DNA of 64,000 nucleotides from Paratinospora sagittata (taxonomy: Eukaryota > Streptophyta > Magnoliopsida > Ranunculales > Menispermaceae), in assembly GCA_035771175.1 (NCBI GenBank), contig CM069612.1:28096150-28160149 (forward strand), in the 5' to 3' direction. Made by a program: the position numbers and the translations under genes. The notes below the pieces were generated by a model that was not told the DNA's origin, did not search any database, and was given only the letters and a program-made list of their open reading frames with translations. Shown here one piece after another: positions 22,872 through 34,200 of this stretch (the first letter of the stretch is position 1; each line of letters opens with the position of its first letter).

Positions 22872-23148
22872 GTTACGAACCGTCTGAGCCGATTCTCGCG
22901 AAGTTCTCGTTGGGTTCATCGCAACCTGATTCTTGGCCGCATCTCCGATCAAACGCTCGGTATCAGTAAAAGCAACATAGGAAGGCGTAGTCCTGTTTCC
23001 TTGATCGTTGGCGATGATCTCGACTCGATCGTGCTGCCATACTCCGACACAAGAGTATGTAGTTCCGAGATCGATTCCGATCGCCGACCCCTCTCCTTTT
23101 CCGGCCATTATCTGTGCTCTAAATCTATAAGAAAGCTTCAAAGAAGAG
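22872..23148 (-). pseudogene. HSP70 5' fragment carried by Copia-1
   Basis: From the ATG at 23109 on the minus strand it encodes [20 protein letters not shown] and continues through the N-terminal nucleotide-binding lobe to KNQVAMNP, about 60 residues of a cytosolic HSP70/HSC70. It includes the phosphate-binding IDLGTTYSC loop. Normal HSP70 sequence then stops. The next 16 bases (22895-22910) are identical to part of the neighbouring cyclophilin fragment, followed by about 23 bases I cannot place. Upstream there is leader-like sequence before the ATG. It is a truncated chimera, not a functional chaperone. Confidence 0.85.
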
Positions 23149-23195
23149 AATAGAGCACAGAACAGAACAGCTAAACTGCCGCTCTGGTCGACGGA

Positions 23196-23560
23196 TTAAA
23201 ATCCACAGATCACAACAGGCTTAGAGGTCCTCCCTGAGGAAGATCTAACCTTCTCAATCGCCTTCACCACGTCCATCCCTTCAACGACTTGTCCGAACAC
23301 CACGCGCTTTCCGTCCAGCCACTCCGTCTTAGCAGTGCAGATAAAGAACTGCGAACCGTTCGTTCCGGGGCCGGCGTTGGCCATGGAAAGAATTCCAGAT
23401 CCGGTGTGCTTCCTCGCGAAGTTCTCGTCGGTGAACTTGGATCCGTAGATCGACTCGCCGCCGGTTCCGTTTCCGGCAGTGAAATCGCCTCCTTGGCACA
23501 TAAAATCTGGAATCACACGGTAGAAGGCCGATCCCTTTTGTAGTGCAAGGGCTGTCTGCG
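23196..23560 (-). pseudogene. Cyclophilin (peptidyl-prolyl isomerase) fragment carried by Copia-1
   Basis: The minus frame reads about 120 residues of a CYP18-type cyclophilin: [20 protein letters not shown], then [20 protein letters not shown], then [20 protein letters not shown], ending KPVVICGF and stop. The catalytic-site arginine (F-RVIP), the QGGDFT, the [14 protein letters not shown] block and the WLDGK tryptophan are all present. The N-terminal roughly 50 residues are missing, and the end lacks two residues of the usual VVIADCGQL tail. It has no intron. It joins the HSP70 leader directly (about 45 bp between them) in the same orientation, antisense to the retroelement. Confidence 0.9.
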
Positions 23561-23599
23561 TCTGATTAAAGTACGCACCGGGGGGCACGTGCTGATCTT

Positions 23600-23779
23600 A
23601 TGACATCCTGATCTATCTCATATTAATCCTCGGCTTTATGGGTTTATGGGTTGAGTAAGTTTGATTTCTTTATTTATGTGAGGTTTGGTAAGATGGGCAG
23701 AACGTGATTAAGGGTTACATATATATATATAATTGAATCTCCTTATTAGTTTGGATCTCAATATATATACTTTGAAGAT

Positions 23780-23847
<68 letters not shown>

Positions 23848-23963
23848 AATATTGAGTAAGTGATGAAGTGATTGTCACGACTGTCAAGCAATTGACCCAC
23901 TTATTCTAATGCAATAAACTGCTCAAGATCCGACCGCATCTCCGAAAATCACAGATCCGAATA
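23600..23963 (+). other. Copia-1 leader with long (TA)n tract
   Basis: Non-coding sequence between the cargo and the gag ATG, with an AT dinucleotide run at about 23782-23840. The last 60 bases before the gag start are C-rich, as in a leader. Confidence 0.6.
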
Positions 23964-24470
23964 TTGCATCCTACCCTTCCTCCCATGGCGGATTCTGATG
24001 ACCAGGATACTCCTGGCAACGCGTCCAATCTCTCTGATCTTATCCTTGAATTGACTACAAGGATGACTGAAGTTTTGAATAACACTCGGATCCCGACCAT
24101 CACCACTGAAACATTCGCTGCTCAGATCGGCATTAAGTTGGATGGTTCCAACTATGCACTGTGGTCCCAGGTTGTTGAAATGTATATCTCGGGTAAGGAC
24201 AAACTGGGGTACATTAACGGCGACTTTCCCCAGCTGCCATCAACTGATCCTTCCTTTCGCAAGTGGCGCACTGATAATGCTATTGTTAAAGGTTGGTTAA
24301 TTACTTCCATGGACCCGTCTTTAATTGGCAATTTTATTCGCTTTCCTACGGCAAAAGCGGTTTGGGATGTTATTGCAACTACCTTCTTCGATGGTAGTGA
24401 TACATCGCAAGTGTATGATCTTCGACATCGTGTGAGTAGACTGAAACAAGCTGCGGGCTCGCTAGAAAAT
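23964..24470 (+). pseudogene. Copia-1 gag, N-terminal part
   Basis: The Gag start is MADSDDQDTPG from the internal ATG at 23985, or 23964 as the longest frame. It contains the UBN2-type landmarks KLDGSNYALWSQVVEMYISG, then KGWLITSMDP and AVWDVIATTFFDGSD. Near 24466 the frame shifts. The correct frame resumes as LQGLWREIDFRRPNPMECSV, followed by a stop, and then FLDGLDDWLDNIRADVLQI, so gag is broken twice. Confidence 0.8.
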
Positions 24471-27400
24471 ATTACACAGCGTTGCAGGGTTTATGGCGTG
24501 AAATTGATTTCCGTCGACCGAATCCTATGGAATGTTCTGTTGATATTCAACACTAAAATCGGATCATCCAAGAAGACCGTGTTTATGTTTTTCTGGATGG
24601 TCTTGATGATTGGCTAGACAATATTCGTGCTGATGTTTTACAGATAAAACCATTTCCTACGGTTGAACAGGCTTATGCGCATGTTAGGCGGGAGGCTATT
24701 CGACAACAAGTGATGACTACCCATGATACAGATGGGTCCCAGGGGGCTGTCTTAGCGTCGAAAGCTCTCTCGTTAAGCACCTCTGGCCATAGTAAATCTG
24801 CCAAGCACCGACATTCTACTGAGGGCAAAAAATGCTCTCATTGTGGCAACCAGAAACACACACGTGAAAACTGCTTTAAGTTGTATGGGTACCCTGATTG
24901 GTGGCATGATCTTCAAGCCCGTAAGCGTCCTGATGGCACCGACACTAGTGGCCGTTCAGGCACAACTGTTGTTGCTCGTGCAGATCCTCATCTCTCTCTT
25001 ATACCATCGGCTGCAATGTCCACAGATGTTCCTCCCAACTTAAACTCAGGTATCTCTGGTCTTGCTCTTTTTACCTCCCATAGAAATGCGAATTGTGGGG
25101 CATGGCTTCTCGACTCGGGGGCCACAGACCATATGACTTTTGCTGCTTCAGACTTCTCTCAAACTTCTCTTCCACGATGCACCAGCATCGCTAATGCCAA
25201 TGGTGTTATCTCAACAGTCACTGGAGCTAGCTCTGTGACTTTATCTCCATCCCTCACTTTATCTAATACTTTACTTGTTCCGTCTTTATCTCATAAACTA
25301 TTGTCTATAAGTCAGCCTACTGCAGACCTTGGCTGTGTTGTATTTATTTATCCAAACTTTTGTCTTATCCAGGATATTCTCACCAAGGAGATAATTGGTC
25401 GTGGTACTAAGAGGGGGGGATTATATTATGTGGATGACATCGGCCAGGCCAACACCATGAACAATCTGCATGTCAATAAAGACACAACATTGTGGTTATG
25501 GCATCGACGCTTGGGACACCCATCTTTTCCGTATTTGAAGCATGTTTTTCCTGATTTGTTTAAGCATTTGCCGACTTCTGACTTGAAGTGTGATACTTGT
25601 GTTTTGGCTAAGAGCCATCGCGCTACTTACCCATTGAGTATGAATAAAAGTGACACTCCATTTGCATTAATTCACTCTGATGTCTGGGGGCCCTCACCCA
25701 TTGCTAATATGTCTGGCTTTCGTTGGTTTGTTATTTTTGTGGATGATTGTACCCGTATGACATGGCTCTACTTGCTAAAACACAAAGATGAAGTTCTCAG
25801 TGTTTTTAAAACATTTCATGCTATGGTTGGTACTCAGTACGGTGCCACCATGAAGGTTCTCCGCTCTGATAATGGTGGTGAATATGTTAATAAGGATCTT
25901 CAATCTTATTTTTCCTACCATGGTTTAATTCATGAAACTTCATGCTCACAAACACCCCAATAGAACGGTGTCGCCGAGAGGAAGAATAGACATATTCTGG
26001 AGACTGCCCGTGCTCTGCTTCTTGGTGCCCATATGCCCAAACGTTTTTGGACCGATGCCGTCTCCACTGCCGTCCATCTTCTCAACCGAATGCCATCCAA
26101 GGTTTTATCATTTAAAACACCCCTTCAATCTCTTTTCGGTCATGTGTCCATACCTACGGCGCTGATGCTTCCTCCTCGTATCTTTGGGTGTGTCGCCTAC
26201 GTGTATCTCCACAAAAACCAACGCAGTAAGCTTGATCCATGTGCACGTCGGTGTGTGTTTTTGGGCTATGGTATCCATCAAAAAGGGTACCGTTGCTACG
26301 ATCCTACTACCCGAAAACTCTATGTGACTATGGATGTTCAATTTTTGGAAAGTGATATGTTTTTTCTATCTACGACACCTTCTTCTCCTCTTCAGGGGGA
26401 GATACATAATAAAGAGTTGAATTGGTCCCAGCATGAGACACCAAATGATTTTGATTGGTTCAGACTTGAGGGGCCGTATGAGCATGAGGAGCAGACTCGG
26501 AATGAGAAGCCGCATGAGCATGATGGGCCGGATGATAACTCAGGCAATGTGAACTGTGAAATTGAGGTATTTCTGAATGCAGAGCATGCAACATCTGAAA
26601 CCGCGCCTATATCCCCTTCTTCTGAAGTGCTAGCCGAATCCTCTCCTGAGAATAATCCTGAGGTAAGTACCACTATTACACCCTTACATATCAATGACAT
26701 AGATGATTCTGTGGGATATGTTTTACCTCCTAGGTATAATCGCGACAAGCCACCTAATAGATATTCTCCAGATATTGAAGAAAGAAGGTCGAGGTATCCG
26801 ATTGCTAACTATGTATCCACCGAGAAACTATCTGAACCTCTTAAGAATTTTGTACAGGAACTCTCCACATGTCAGATTCCTACTAATGTTCATGAGGCAT
26901 TGGCAAATCCAAGATGGACCCGAGCTATAGAGGAAGAAATGAAGGCACTACTAAAAAATGATACATGGACTCTTGTTCCATTACCTGAAGGAAAACAGAC
27001 AGTGGGATGCAAATGAGTGTTCTCCATTAAACACAAAACAGATAGATCTATTGAGCGGTACAAAGCGAGACTAGTAGCGAAGGGATATACGCAGACATAT
27101 GAGGTTGATTACCAGGAGACTTTCTCCCCTGTAGCCAAGTTGAATACCATTAGAGTGTTATTGTCCCTTGCAGCAAATCTTGATTGGCCTTTGCATCAAT
27201 TTGATGTGAAAAATGCTTTTCTCAACGGTGACCTCCAAGAAGAGGTGTATATGGATATCCCTCCAGGTTATATAGCTTCTTCAGATAATGGAGTGGTGTG
27301 TAAATTGCAACGAGCATTGTACGGACTGAAGCAATCACCGCGAGCATGGTTTGGAAGGCTTAGCTTGGCAATGAAGAAATATGGCTTCCAACAAAGTAAC

Positions 27401-28417
27401 TTTGATCACACTTTGTTCTTGAAGCATCAGTTGGGTAAGGTAACAGCTCTGATAGTCTATGTAGATGACATGATTATTACAGGAGATGATGAAGAAGAAA
27501 TCTCTCTACTTCAAAAGCAATTAGCAACTGAATTTGAGATGAAGAATCTGGGAGGACTCAAGTATTTCTTGGGAATTGAAGTTGCTAGGTCTAAGCAAGG
27601 TATATTTCTTTCTCAACGAAAATACATATTAGACTTGCTAACCGAAGTAGGGATGTTGGAGTGTAGACCTGCAGACACCCCCATTGTTCAGAATCACAAA
27701 CTTAGAGAATACCCAGACCAAGTACCAATAGATAAAGGTAGATATCAAAGATTAGTTGGTAAACTCATTTATCTCTCTCATACTCGTCCAGATATTGCAT
27801 ACGCTGTGAGTGTTGTAAGTCAGTTTATGCATAATCCAAGTAAAAGCCACATGGAAGCAGTGATTCGAATACTTCGATACTTGAAGTCATCTCCAGGCAA
27901 GGGGCTTATGTTCTCAAAACATAACAGTCAGTTGATGGTTTATGGATATACAGATGCAGATTGGGCAGGTAATATCACTGATAGAAAGTCCACCTCGGGA
28001 TATTTTACATTTGTTGGAGGAAATCTTGTAACCTGGAGAAGCAAGAAGCAAAAGGTGGTAGCTTTGTCAAGTGCTGAAGCTGAGTTTAGGGGAATGGCTA
28101 AAGGTCTTTGTGAACTCCTCTGGCTAAGAAAGCTACTTACTGAAATTGGGTTTGCTCCTAACTCTGAGATGGATCTTTTGTGTGACAATAAAGCTGCAAT
28201 TGCAATTTCTCATAATCCTATTCAACATGATCGTACTAAACATGTGGAGGTAGATCGACACTTCATCAAGGAAAATCTTGAAGCAAAAACAATTAGGTTC
28301 CCATTTGTGAAATCTGAAGATCAATTGGCGGATATCCTTACAAAAGCTGTATCGAGCAAAGACCTCTACAACTCACTTGACAAGTTGGGCATGAGAGACC
28401 TCTATGCATCAACTTGA
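24470..28417 (+). pseudogene. Copia-1 gag-pol remainder (CCHC, PR, IN, RT, RH)
   Basis: One frame from about 24550 to 28417 with in-frame stops TAG at 25961 and TGA at 27014. Both are single-base changes, in the conserved TPQQNGVAERKN (Q to stop) and GCKWVF (W to stop) motifs. Domains in order: zinc knuckle CSHCGNQKHTRENC; protease WLLDSGATDHM; integrase HRRLGHP...CDTCVLAKSHR zinc site, then HSDVWGP and RSDNGGEY of the catalytic core; reverse transcriptase AFLNGDLQEEVYM and YVDDMIITG; RNase H YTDADWAGN, SSAEAEFRGM and CDNKAAIAIS. It is complete apart from the stops. Confidence 0.9.
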
Positions 28418-28424
28418 GGAGGAG

Positions 28425-28587
28425 TGTTGACGTGAGCCATAATTGTTGACAATTAGCAGTAATAGATTAGCGTTAGTTTAGGAAGTTTGAAAATAGCAAA
28501 GATTGTGTTTTGATTTTATTCCTTTAAAATGTATATAACCTATGGTTTCCATAGAAAAAGATATGAAAAAAATAGAATGTTTTGACA
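28425..28587 (+). repeat. Copia-1 right (3') LTR
   Basis: 163 bp, TGTTGACGTGAGCC... to ...TTTTGACA, preceded by the purine tract 'gaggaggag' and followed by the CTTGA target duplication (28588-28592). Confidence 0.9.
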
Positions 28588-28611
28588 CTTGATCAACTAA
28601 AAGGAGTGAAA

Positions 28612-29320
28612 TGTTAAAAGTTTATTGAGTTTCGTCATTTTATTCGTTTTCGATCAAAGTTAGGGGACATTCAAGGCTAAATCCTTCTAAAAGCAACACT
28701 TAAACTTCAAAAGCTAAATCTCAAACGTTTTCTGAGTTGCAGACGCTTGACTGATATATCGATTTTGGTACCACTAATATATTAGTCCTTTCTCACGATA
28801 AAGATGACTATATATAGAGATGACTATACAATGTACCATCGATATATCAGTCATTTTTTTGTTAAAAAAATGTTTGACTGATAAATCATTCATATCTCTA
28901 TCGCACATTATATACTATATAATATACTATATAGTATACTATATAATGTGCCACTGATATATCAGTCATTTTTTTTGTTAAAAAAATGTTTGACTGATAA
29001 ATCGTTCATATCTCTAACGCACATTATATACTATATAATGCGTCACCGATATATCAGTCATTTTTTGTTTAAAAAATGTTTGACTAATAAATCGTTCATA
29101 TTTCTATCGCACATTATATAATCCCCTCTATTGCTAAAAATGACTAATACATTGGTGGTACTAGAACTGATATAATGATCAAGTGTCTGCAACTCGAAAA
29201 ATGTTTAAGATTTAACATTTGAAGTTTAAGTGTTACTTTTAAAAGAATTTAACCTTAAATGCCACGTAACTTTGATTGAAAACGAATAAAATGACGAAAC
29301 TAAATGAACTTTGAATGCGC
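28612..29320. mobile_element. Foldback/MITE element with ~150-bp inverted arms and tandem core
   Basis: The left arm (about 28625-28765) and right arm (about 29160-29315) are inverted copies. Shared text is 'cgtcattttattcgttttc' and 'gcaacacttaaacttcaaa' with their complements. Between them lie three tandem copies (about 28830-29110) of a roughly 95-bp unit containing 'gatatatcagtcatttttt' and 'tgtttgactgataaatc', which are themselves partly palindromic. There is no coding sequence. It lies immediately beyond Copia-1. Confidence 0.65.
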
Positions 29321-29925
29321 TCGCATTAGCTTTGAATACCAAAAAAAATACTCACAAAAAAAAATGGTTCCAAAGTTTACGCCCAAGAGTTAAAACCTTT
29401 TGTTTTGGAATTAGGAAGGGCATTTTTGTCTTTAAACTAAACCAAACGTGCTACTCTTGTAACTAAATAGAAAACATGCTATTTCTGTAAACTAGGTTTT
29501 TAAAAATGCTATTTAATAAATCTTCCTTTATGTTTTTTCAAGAAAAAAGAATGAGCAATGCTACATTAATTGCAATAAAAAGTGAAGTGTTTGATCAACT
29601 GTAACTTAAGTGATAAATGACATTTCTCTATCTTTAGGAACATAAGGTTCAAATCTTTTGAAATAGGCTCTTGGTTCCATGGCTTGGTACCTGTAGATCT
29701 ACTAAGTGTGTGTATATGGTATATACGTATTTTGTTCTAAAAAAAAATAAAACAAATAATTTGTGGGATATATATCCCACATTGGTTACTCGTGTTGTTG
29801 GAACTGCTTGTTATAACTGGGAACTTGATCTCTTGTGGAATGGTCAATGGTCTAACATCAACCCAAAAGATATATGAAATATCTAGAACTCTTGGTTCAA
29901 AGTCGTCGATCATTATTCTGTGTTT
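29320..29925. other. Intergenic, nothing recognised
   Basis: No supported feature. It contains a short palindromic 'tgggatatatatccca' near 29763. Confidence 0.4.
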
Positions 29926-29929
29926 TAAC

Positions 29930-29980
29930 GAGTCAATTTGCCTTCAATTTCACTCCCATCGCCATCCACCACCTAATAAT
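29930..29980 (+). promoter_or_regulatory. Distal half of the CRK-A promoter block, cut off by Copia-2
   Basis: 'gagtcaatttgccttcaatt' followed by 'cactcccatcgccatccacc' aligns with the upstream blocks of CRK-B (about 39166-39215), CRK-C (about 44950-44990) and CRK-D (about 54733-54775). The AGTCAA core is the complement of a W-box (TTGACT), the site bound by WRKY factors. The continuation, 'ttccacaaggaatcgga', lies 5.9 kb away at 35857, just after Copia-2. Confidence 0.75.
29976..29980. other. Target-site duplication of Copia-2 (left)
   Basis: ATAAT, repeated at 35852-35856 after the right LTR. Confidence 0.8.
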
Positions 29981-30441
29981 TATTGGTTTCCCCCCATGTG
30001 GCCATTTGCTTTGGTCGGCTGACAAAGAATAAACAAATGAGGAATGTGGCATGGCAGACAAAAGGAATAGATGCGTGGCAGACAAGAGGCGCCGAAAGAG
30101 CAGCCACACGCCGCCCGCCGAAAGAGCAGCCACGCGCCGAATGTCTTGATTAAAATATAAATATATTATATTAATAATATATTTATAATTACGATATTAC
30201 CCCCGAATACACCTATAAATAGAGCTCAACTTCAGTTTTCAAATTCATTCCTGAGAGTTAGAGAGTTCTATTCTGTAAGATCTACTTAAGAGATCTAATC
30301 TGTAAGTTTCACCTAAGGGTGTACTTTGTATTCTCTGATAATACAAGTTTGCTGTTTTCCATGGATGTAGGCAATTTGCCGAACCACGTTAATTCTGTTG
30401 TCTTATTTTTCTTTCATACTTTACTTCGATTCCGCACAACA
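29981..30441 (+). repeat. Copia-2 left LTR
   Basis: Runs from TATTGGTTTCCC to CCGCACAACA. It contains a TATA box in 'cctataaatagagctc' and the R-like 'ctgagagttagagagttc' text. It lacks a canonical TG start. Confidence 0.9.
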
Positions 30442-30444
30442 AAT

Positions 30445-30457
30445 TGGTATCAGAGCC
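30445..30457 (+). other. Copia-2 primer-binding site
   Basis: TGGTATCAGAGCC, complementary to the 3' end of plant initiator methionine tRNA, starting 3 bases after the LTR. Confidence 0.9.
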
Positions 30458-31287
30458 AAGGTGAAGTTTTGGAAGATAACGAACACTGTCGAAATTTCGA
30501 GACTGTGTCGAAATTTCGAGTTCCTGTAAAAGTGATCGGAACTGTTTTCTGATCACCTGTGGAGGTAGCTCTTGTTTCCAGGAGTCCAACGCAACAAACG
30601 GTGAGAAAAACGGACAAGAAACGAGTCCCCAGGAGCCGATCAAAGTTTGATCCCCGTACAGCGTTTGCAACACTGTTCATCCTCGGTACTGTTCACCCGA
30701 TCCGACACTGTTCCAACTCGGTCCACTGTTCCAACTCGGTCCACTGTCACTGTTCATAACAGAGGCCCAGATACTCTCAGCACTGTTCATAACAGAGGCC
30801 CAGATATTCTCCGCACTGTTCACAGCCCAAACACTGTTTCGGACTGTAACTATTCACAGCCCACTTGTTTCAGCCCGTACTGTTTCGGACTGTAACTATT
30901 CACAACCCACTTGTTTCAGCCCGTTCTGTTTCGGACTGTAACTATTCACAGCCCACTTGTTCCAGCCCGCTCTGTTCAAGGCCCAGCAACTGGTCGGCCC
31001 GTAACTGTACACCAGCCCAGCCGCTGTTTTTGGCCCGTCACTGTTCATCGGCCCGGTCCGGGTAAAGCCCGATACTATTCATCAATTCCTGTTGATCAAC
31101 CAAATTCGGCTCATTTTTCGTCTGATTTCTGCAAAGTCAGACTCGTTTCCACCATTTTCGACCGTTCCGGACGCAACCGTGCAATCAGTTTCTGCAAATT
31201 CAGCTCCTAAGTTATTTATATAGCTTAGTTAGAGTTGTTTATCATTTTTCCAAGCACTTTTTTGCGTCATAAATATCTTCGGTCTAA
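30458..31287 (+). repeat. Copia-2 leader with 46-bp tandem repeats
   Basis: The long untranslated leader is rich in 'cactgttca' motifs. A 46-bp unit beginning 'ggactgtaactattcacagc' is repeated three times at 30841, 30887 and 30933. The short frames in this leader have no Gag similarity. Confidence 0.75.
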
Positions 31288-34200
31288 ATGGCAGAGGAAA
31301 TCCCAAGCACAAGCAGGCCTTGGCAAAGAAGTTCGATGTCAAATGCAAAGTTCGAGGTGGAGAAATTCAACGGCACCAACAACTTTGGCATGTGGCAATG
31401 CGAAGTTCAAGATCTCTTATTCCGGGAAGGATCACTTATCGCCTTGGAAACCAAGCCCAAGGATATGTCCGATGATGATTGGTATTTTGTCAATCGTCAA
31501 GCTTGTGGAACAATCAGACTCTGTTTGGCCAAAGATCAGAAGTATTTTATAATGAAAGAGACTATGGCAAAAAGTCTTTGGAAGAAACTGGAGGACAAGT
31601 ACATGACGAAAAGCGTAGAGAACCGCCTCTACCTGAAGAAGAAGCTTTTTTGTTTTAAGTACAAGCAAGGTACTCCCATGATTCAACATCTTGATAATTT
31701 CAACAAGATTCTCGCTGATCTACTGAATCTTGATGTTGACCCTCTTGATGAGGATAAGGCACTATTGTTGTTAAGCTCTTTGCCTGAAAGTTATGAACAT
31801 TTAACAACAACTTTGCTATATGGTAAAGATGAGGTTAAATTTAGTGATGTTTCAAATGCTCTGGTGAACAACGAGTATCGAAAGAAGGACCAGCGCGATC
31901 ACAATGAAGCATCACCAGCAGCCTTGACGGTATCCAGAGGCAGGGCTAACAACAGATCTGATAAATCCAGTGGGCGAGGCCGATCTCGCTCAAAGTCAAA
32001 AGGACCTTCATCACGTCAACGTCTTGGAAAGGATGAATGTGCCTATTGTCACCAAAAGGGGCACTGGAAGAAAGATTGTCCAAATAAGGGCAAGACAGAT
32101 GCAAATGTAGCCCAGAAAGCTGAAGAAGATTCTGCGTTCTCAGTTTCATCTATAGACATTCAGTCTGATAGATGGATATTAGATTCTGGATGTTCCTATC
32201 ATATGTGTCCGAATCGCCATTGGTTCTCAAAATTAGATGAGTTCGATGGAGGGGTCGTGGTCATGGGCAACAACAATACCTGCCACACAAAAGGTATTGG
32301 AACTATACGCCTAAAGATGCATGACGGTACAACAAGACGACTCACGGAAGTCAGATATGTCCCAGATCTGAAGAAAAATCTGATTTCCTTAGGAGTCCTT
32401 GATTCCAGCGGTTACAAGGTAACCATTGAAGGTGGAGTCCTCAAGGTTGTACGTGGAGCACTCTTGGCCATGAAGGGTACTCAGAAAGGAAATCTTTATT
32501 TCCTTGACGGACACACAGTAACCGGAAGTGTATCAGCTTGCACCAGTTCTAATGATATTTCATCGGACACTTCCCGACTTTGGCACATGCGGCTCGGACA
32601 TGTTGGAGAGAAGGCTCTTCAAACCTTGATAAAGCAAGGTTCTCTGAAAGGTGCAAAGACCGGGAAACTTGACTTATGCGAGCACTGTATCTTAGGCAAG
32701 CAGACGAGAGTTAAGTTTGGCACTGCAATCCACCGCACGAAAGGGACATTGGATTATGTTCATACTGACGTTTGGGGACCCTCTCAAAATGCTTCATTGG
32801 GAGGTAAACGTTGGTTTGTTACTTTTATTGATGATTTCTCTCGTTATGTTTGGGTTTATACCATGAAGCATAAAGATGAAGTGCTAGATATCTTTCTTAA
32901 ATGGAAGAAAATGGTAGAAACCCAAACGGGAAGGAAGATTAAGAGGCTCAGATCTGATAATGGAGGAGAATACAAGTCAGACCCATTTCAGAAATTTTGT
33001 GAGAATGAAGGGATTGTCAGACATTTCACAGTCCCAGGCACGCCACAACAAAACGGTGTTGCTGAACGCATGAATCGTACTTTAGTAGATAAAGTTTGCT
33101 GCATGTTATCTCATTCTGGACTGAGCAAGGCATTTTGGGCTGAAGCTTTGTCATATGCCTCTCATATCATCAATCGACTTCCTGCAACAGCACTAGATGG
33201 CAAAACTCCTAAGGAGGTATGGTCTGGACACCCCGTTTCAGATTATGATTCTCTGCGCATTTTTGGATGCACTGCATATTTTCATGTGAAGGAATCCAAA
33301 CTGGATCCTAGGTCCAAGAAAGCGATTTTCATGGGCTTTAGTGAAGGAGTTAAGGCTTTCCGACTATGGAACCCTGATACAAAGACAATTGTAAAAAGTC
33401 GAGATGTAACTTTTGATGAATCTGTGATGTTAAAGCATACAGTTTCTGATAAAGAAAATCGAGATTTAGATTTGCCTCAGCAGGTGGAGTTAGATATTTC
33501 AGTAACTCCTGGCAAGTCAGCAGAGATATCCAACCATCCTGAAGAAGAAGAGGAAATCTCAGTTGAGGTGGAGGCTTCAGGACCAGACATCAGTCAAGAA
33601 CCAGATTCAATTGCCACCAGTCGACCACGAAGAGAAATCCGCAAACCTGCTCGGTACACTGACATGGTTGCATATGCATTTCCAGTCACCGGAGACGATA
33701 TTCCATACAATTACAAAGATGCTATTCAGAGTATGGAAAGTGATAAGTGGAAAATGGCAATGAATGAGGAGATGACATCACTCCATCAGAATCAGACTTG
33801 GAAGTTGGTTCCACTTCCAAAAGGAAAGAAATCAATTGGCTGCAAATGGATTTTCGCTAAGAAGGAAGGCTCTTCCAGCACATATGGTATCCGATACAAA
33901 GCCAGACTGGTAGCAAAAGGCTACGCTCAGAGGGAATGAATTGACTATAATGAGGTATTCTCACCTGTTGTTAAGCATTCGTCAATTCGAATATTATTGG
34001 CTTTGGTTGCACAGTTTGATCTCGAGTTATCCCAACTCGATGTCAAAACTGCTTTTCTGCATGGTAATTTGGATGAGGAGATATATATGTCTCAACCAGA
34101 TGGTTTCAAAGTACCAGGAAGAGAGAATTGGGCTTGCAAGTTGAGCAAATCATTGTATGGCCTGAAGCAGTCACCGAGACAGTGGTACAAGCGATTTGAC

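Larger units (their letters stand above)
22719..28587 (+). mobile_element. Copia-1: Ty1/copia LTR retrotransposon with host-gene cargo
   Basis: The left LTR is 22719-22861 and the right LTR 28425-28587 (163 bp, TG...CA). CTTGA duplications flank both ends. A polypurine tract, 'gaggaggag', precedes the right LTR. Gag-pol is in order Gag, CCHC, protease, integrase, RT, RNase H, the Ty1/copia order. The left LTR has lost about 20 bp relative to the right one and both carry substitutions, so the insertion is not recent. Between the left LTR and gag lie antisense HSP70 and cyclophilin fragments. Gag carries a frameshift near 24466 and pol has in-frame stops at 25961 and 27014, so the copy is dead. 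Confidence 0.9.

Noticed and set aside
22665..23141. HSP70 frame as a functional gene
   Set aside because: It stops after about 60 residues of the nucleotide-binding lobe and the rest of the frame reads LTR sequence.
23196..23588. Cyclophilin frame as an intact gene
   Set aside because: The first roughly 50 residues are missing and its context is the inside of a retroelement.
30559..31210. Several short frames between the Copia-2 LTR and gag
   Set aside because: They come from C-rich tandem leader repeats and have no Gag features.
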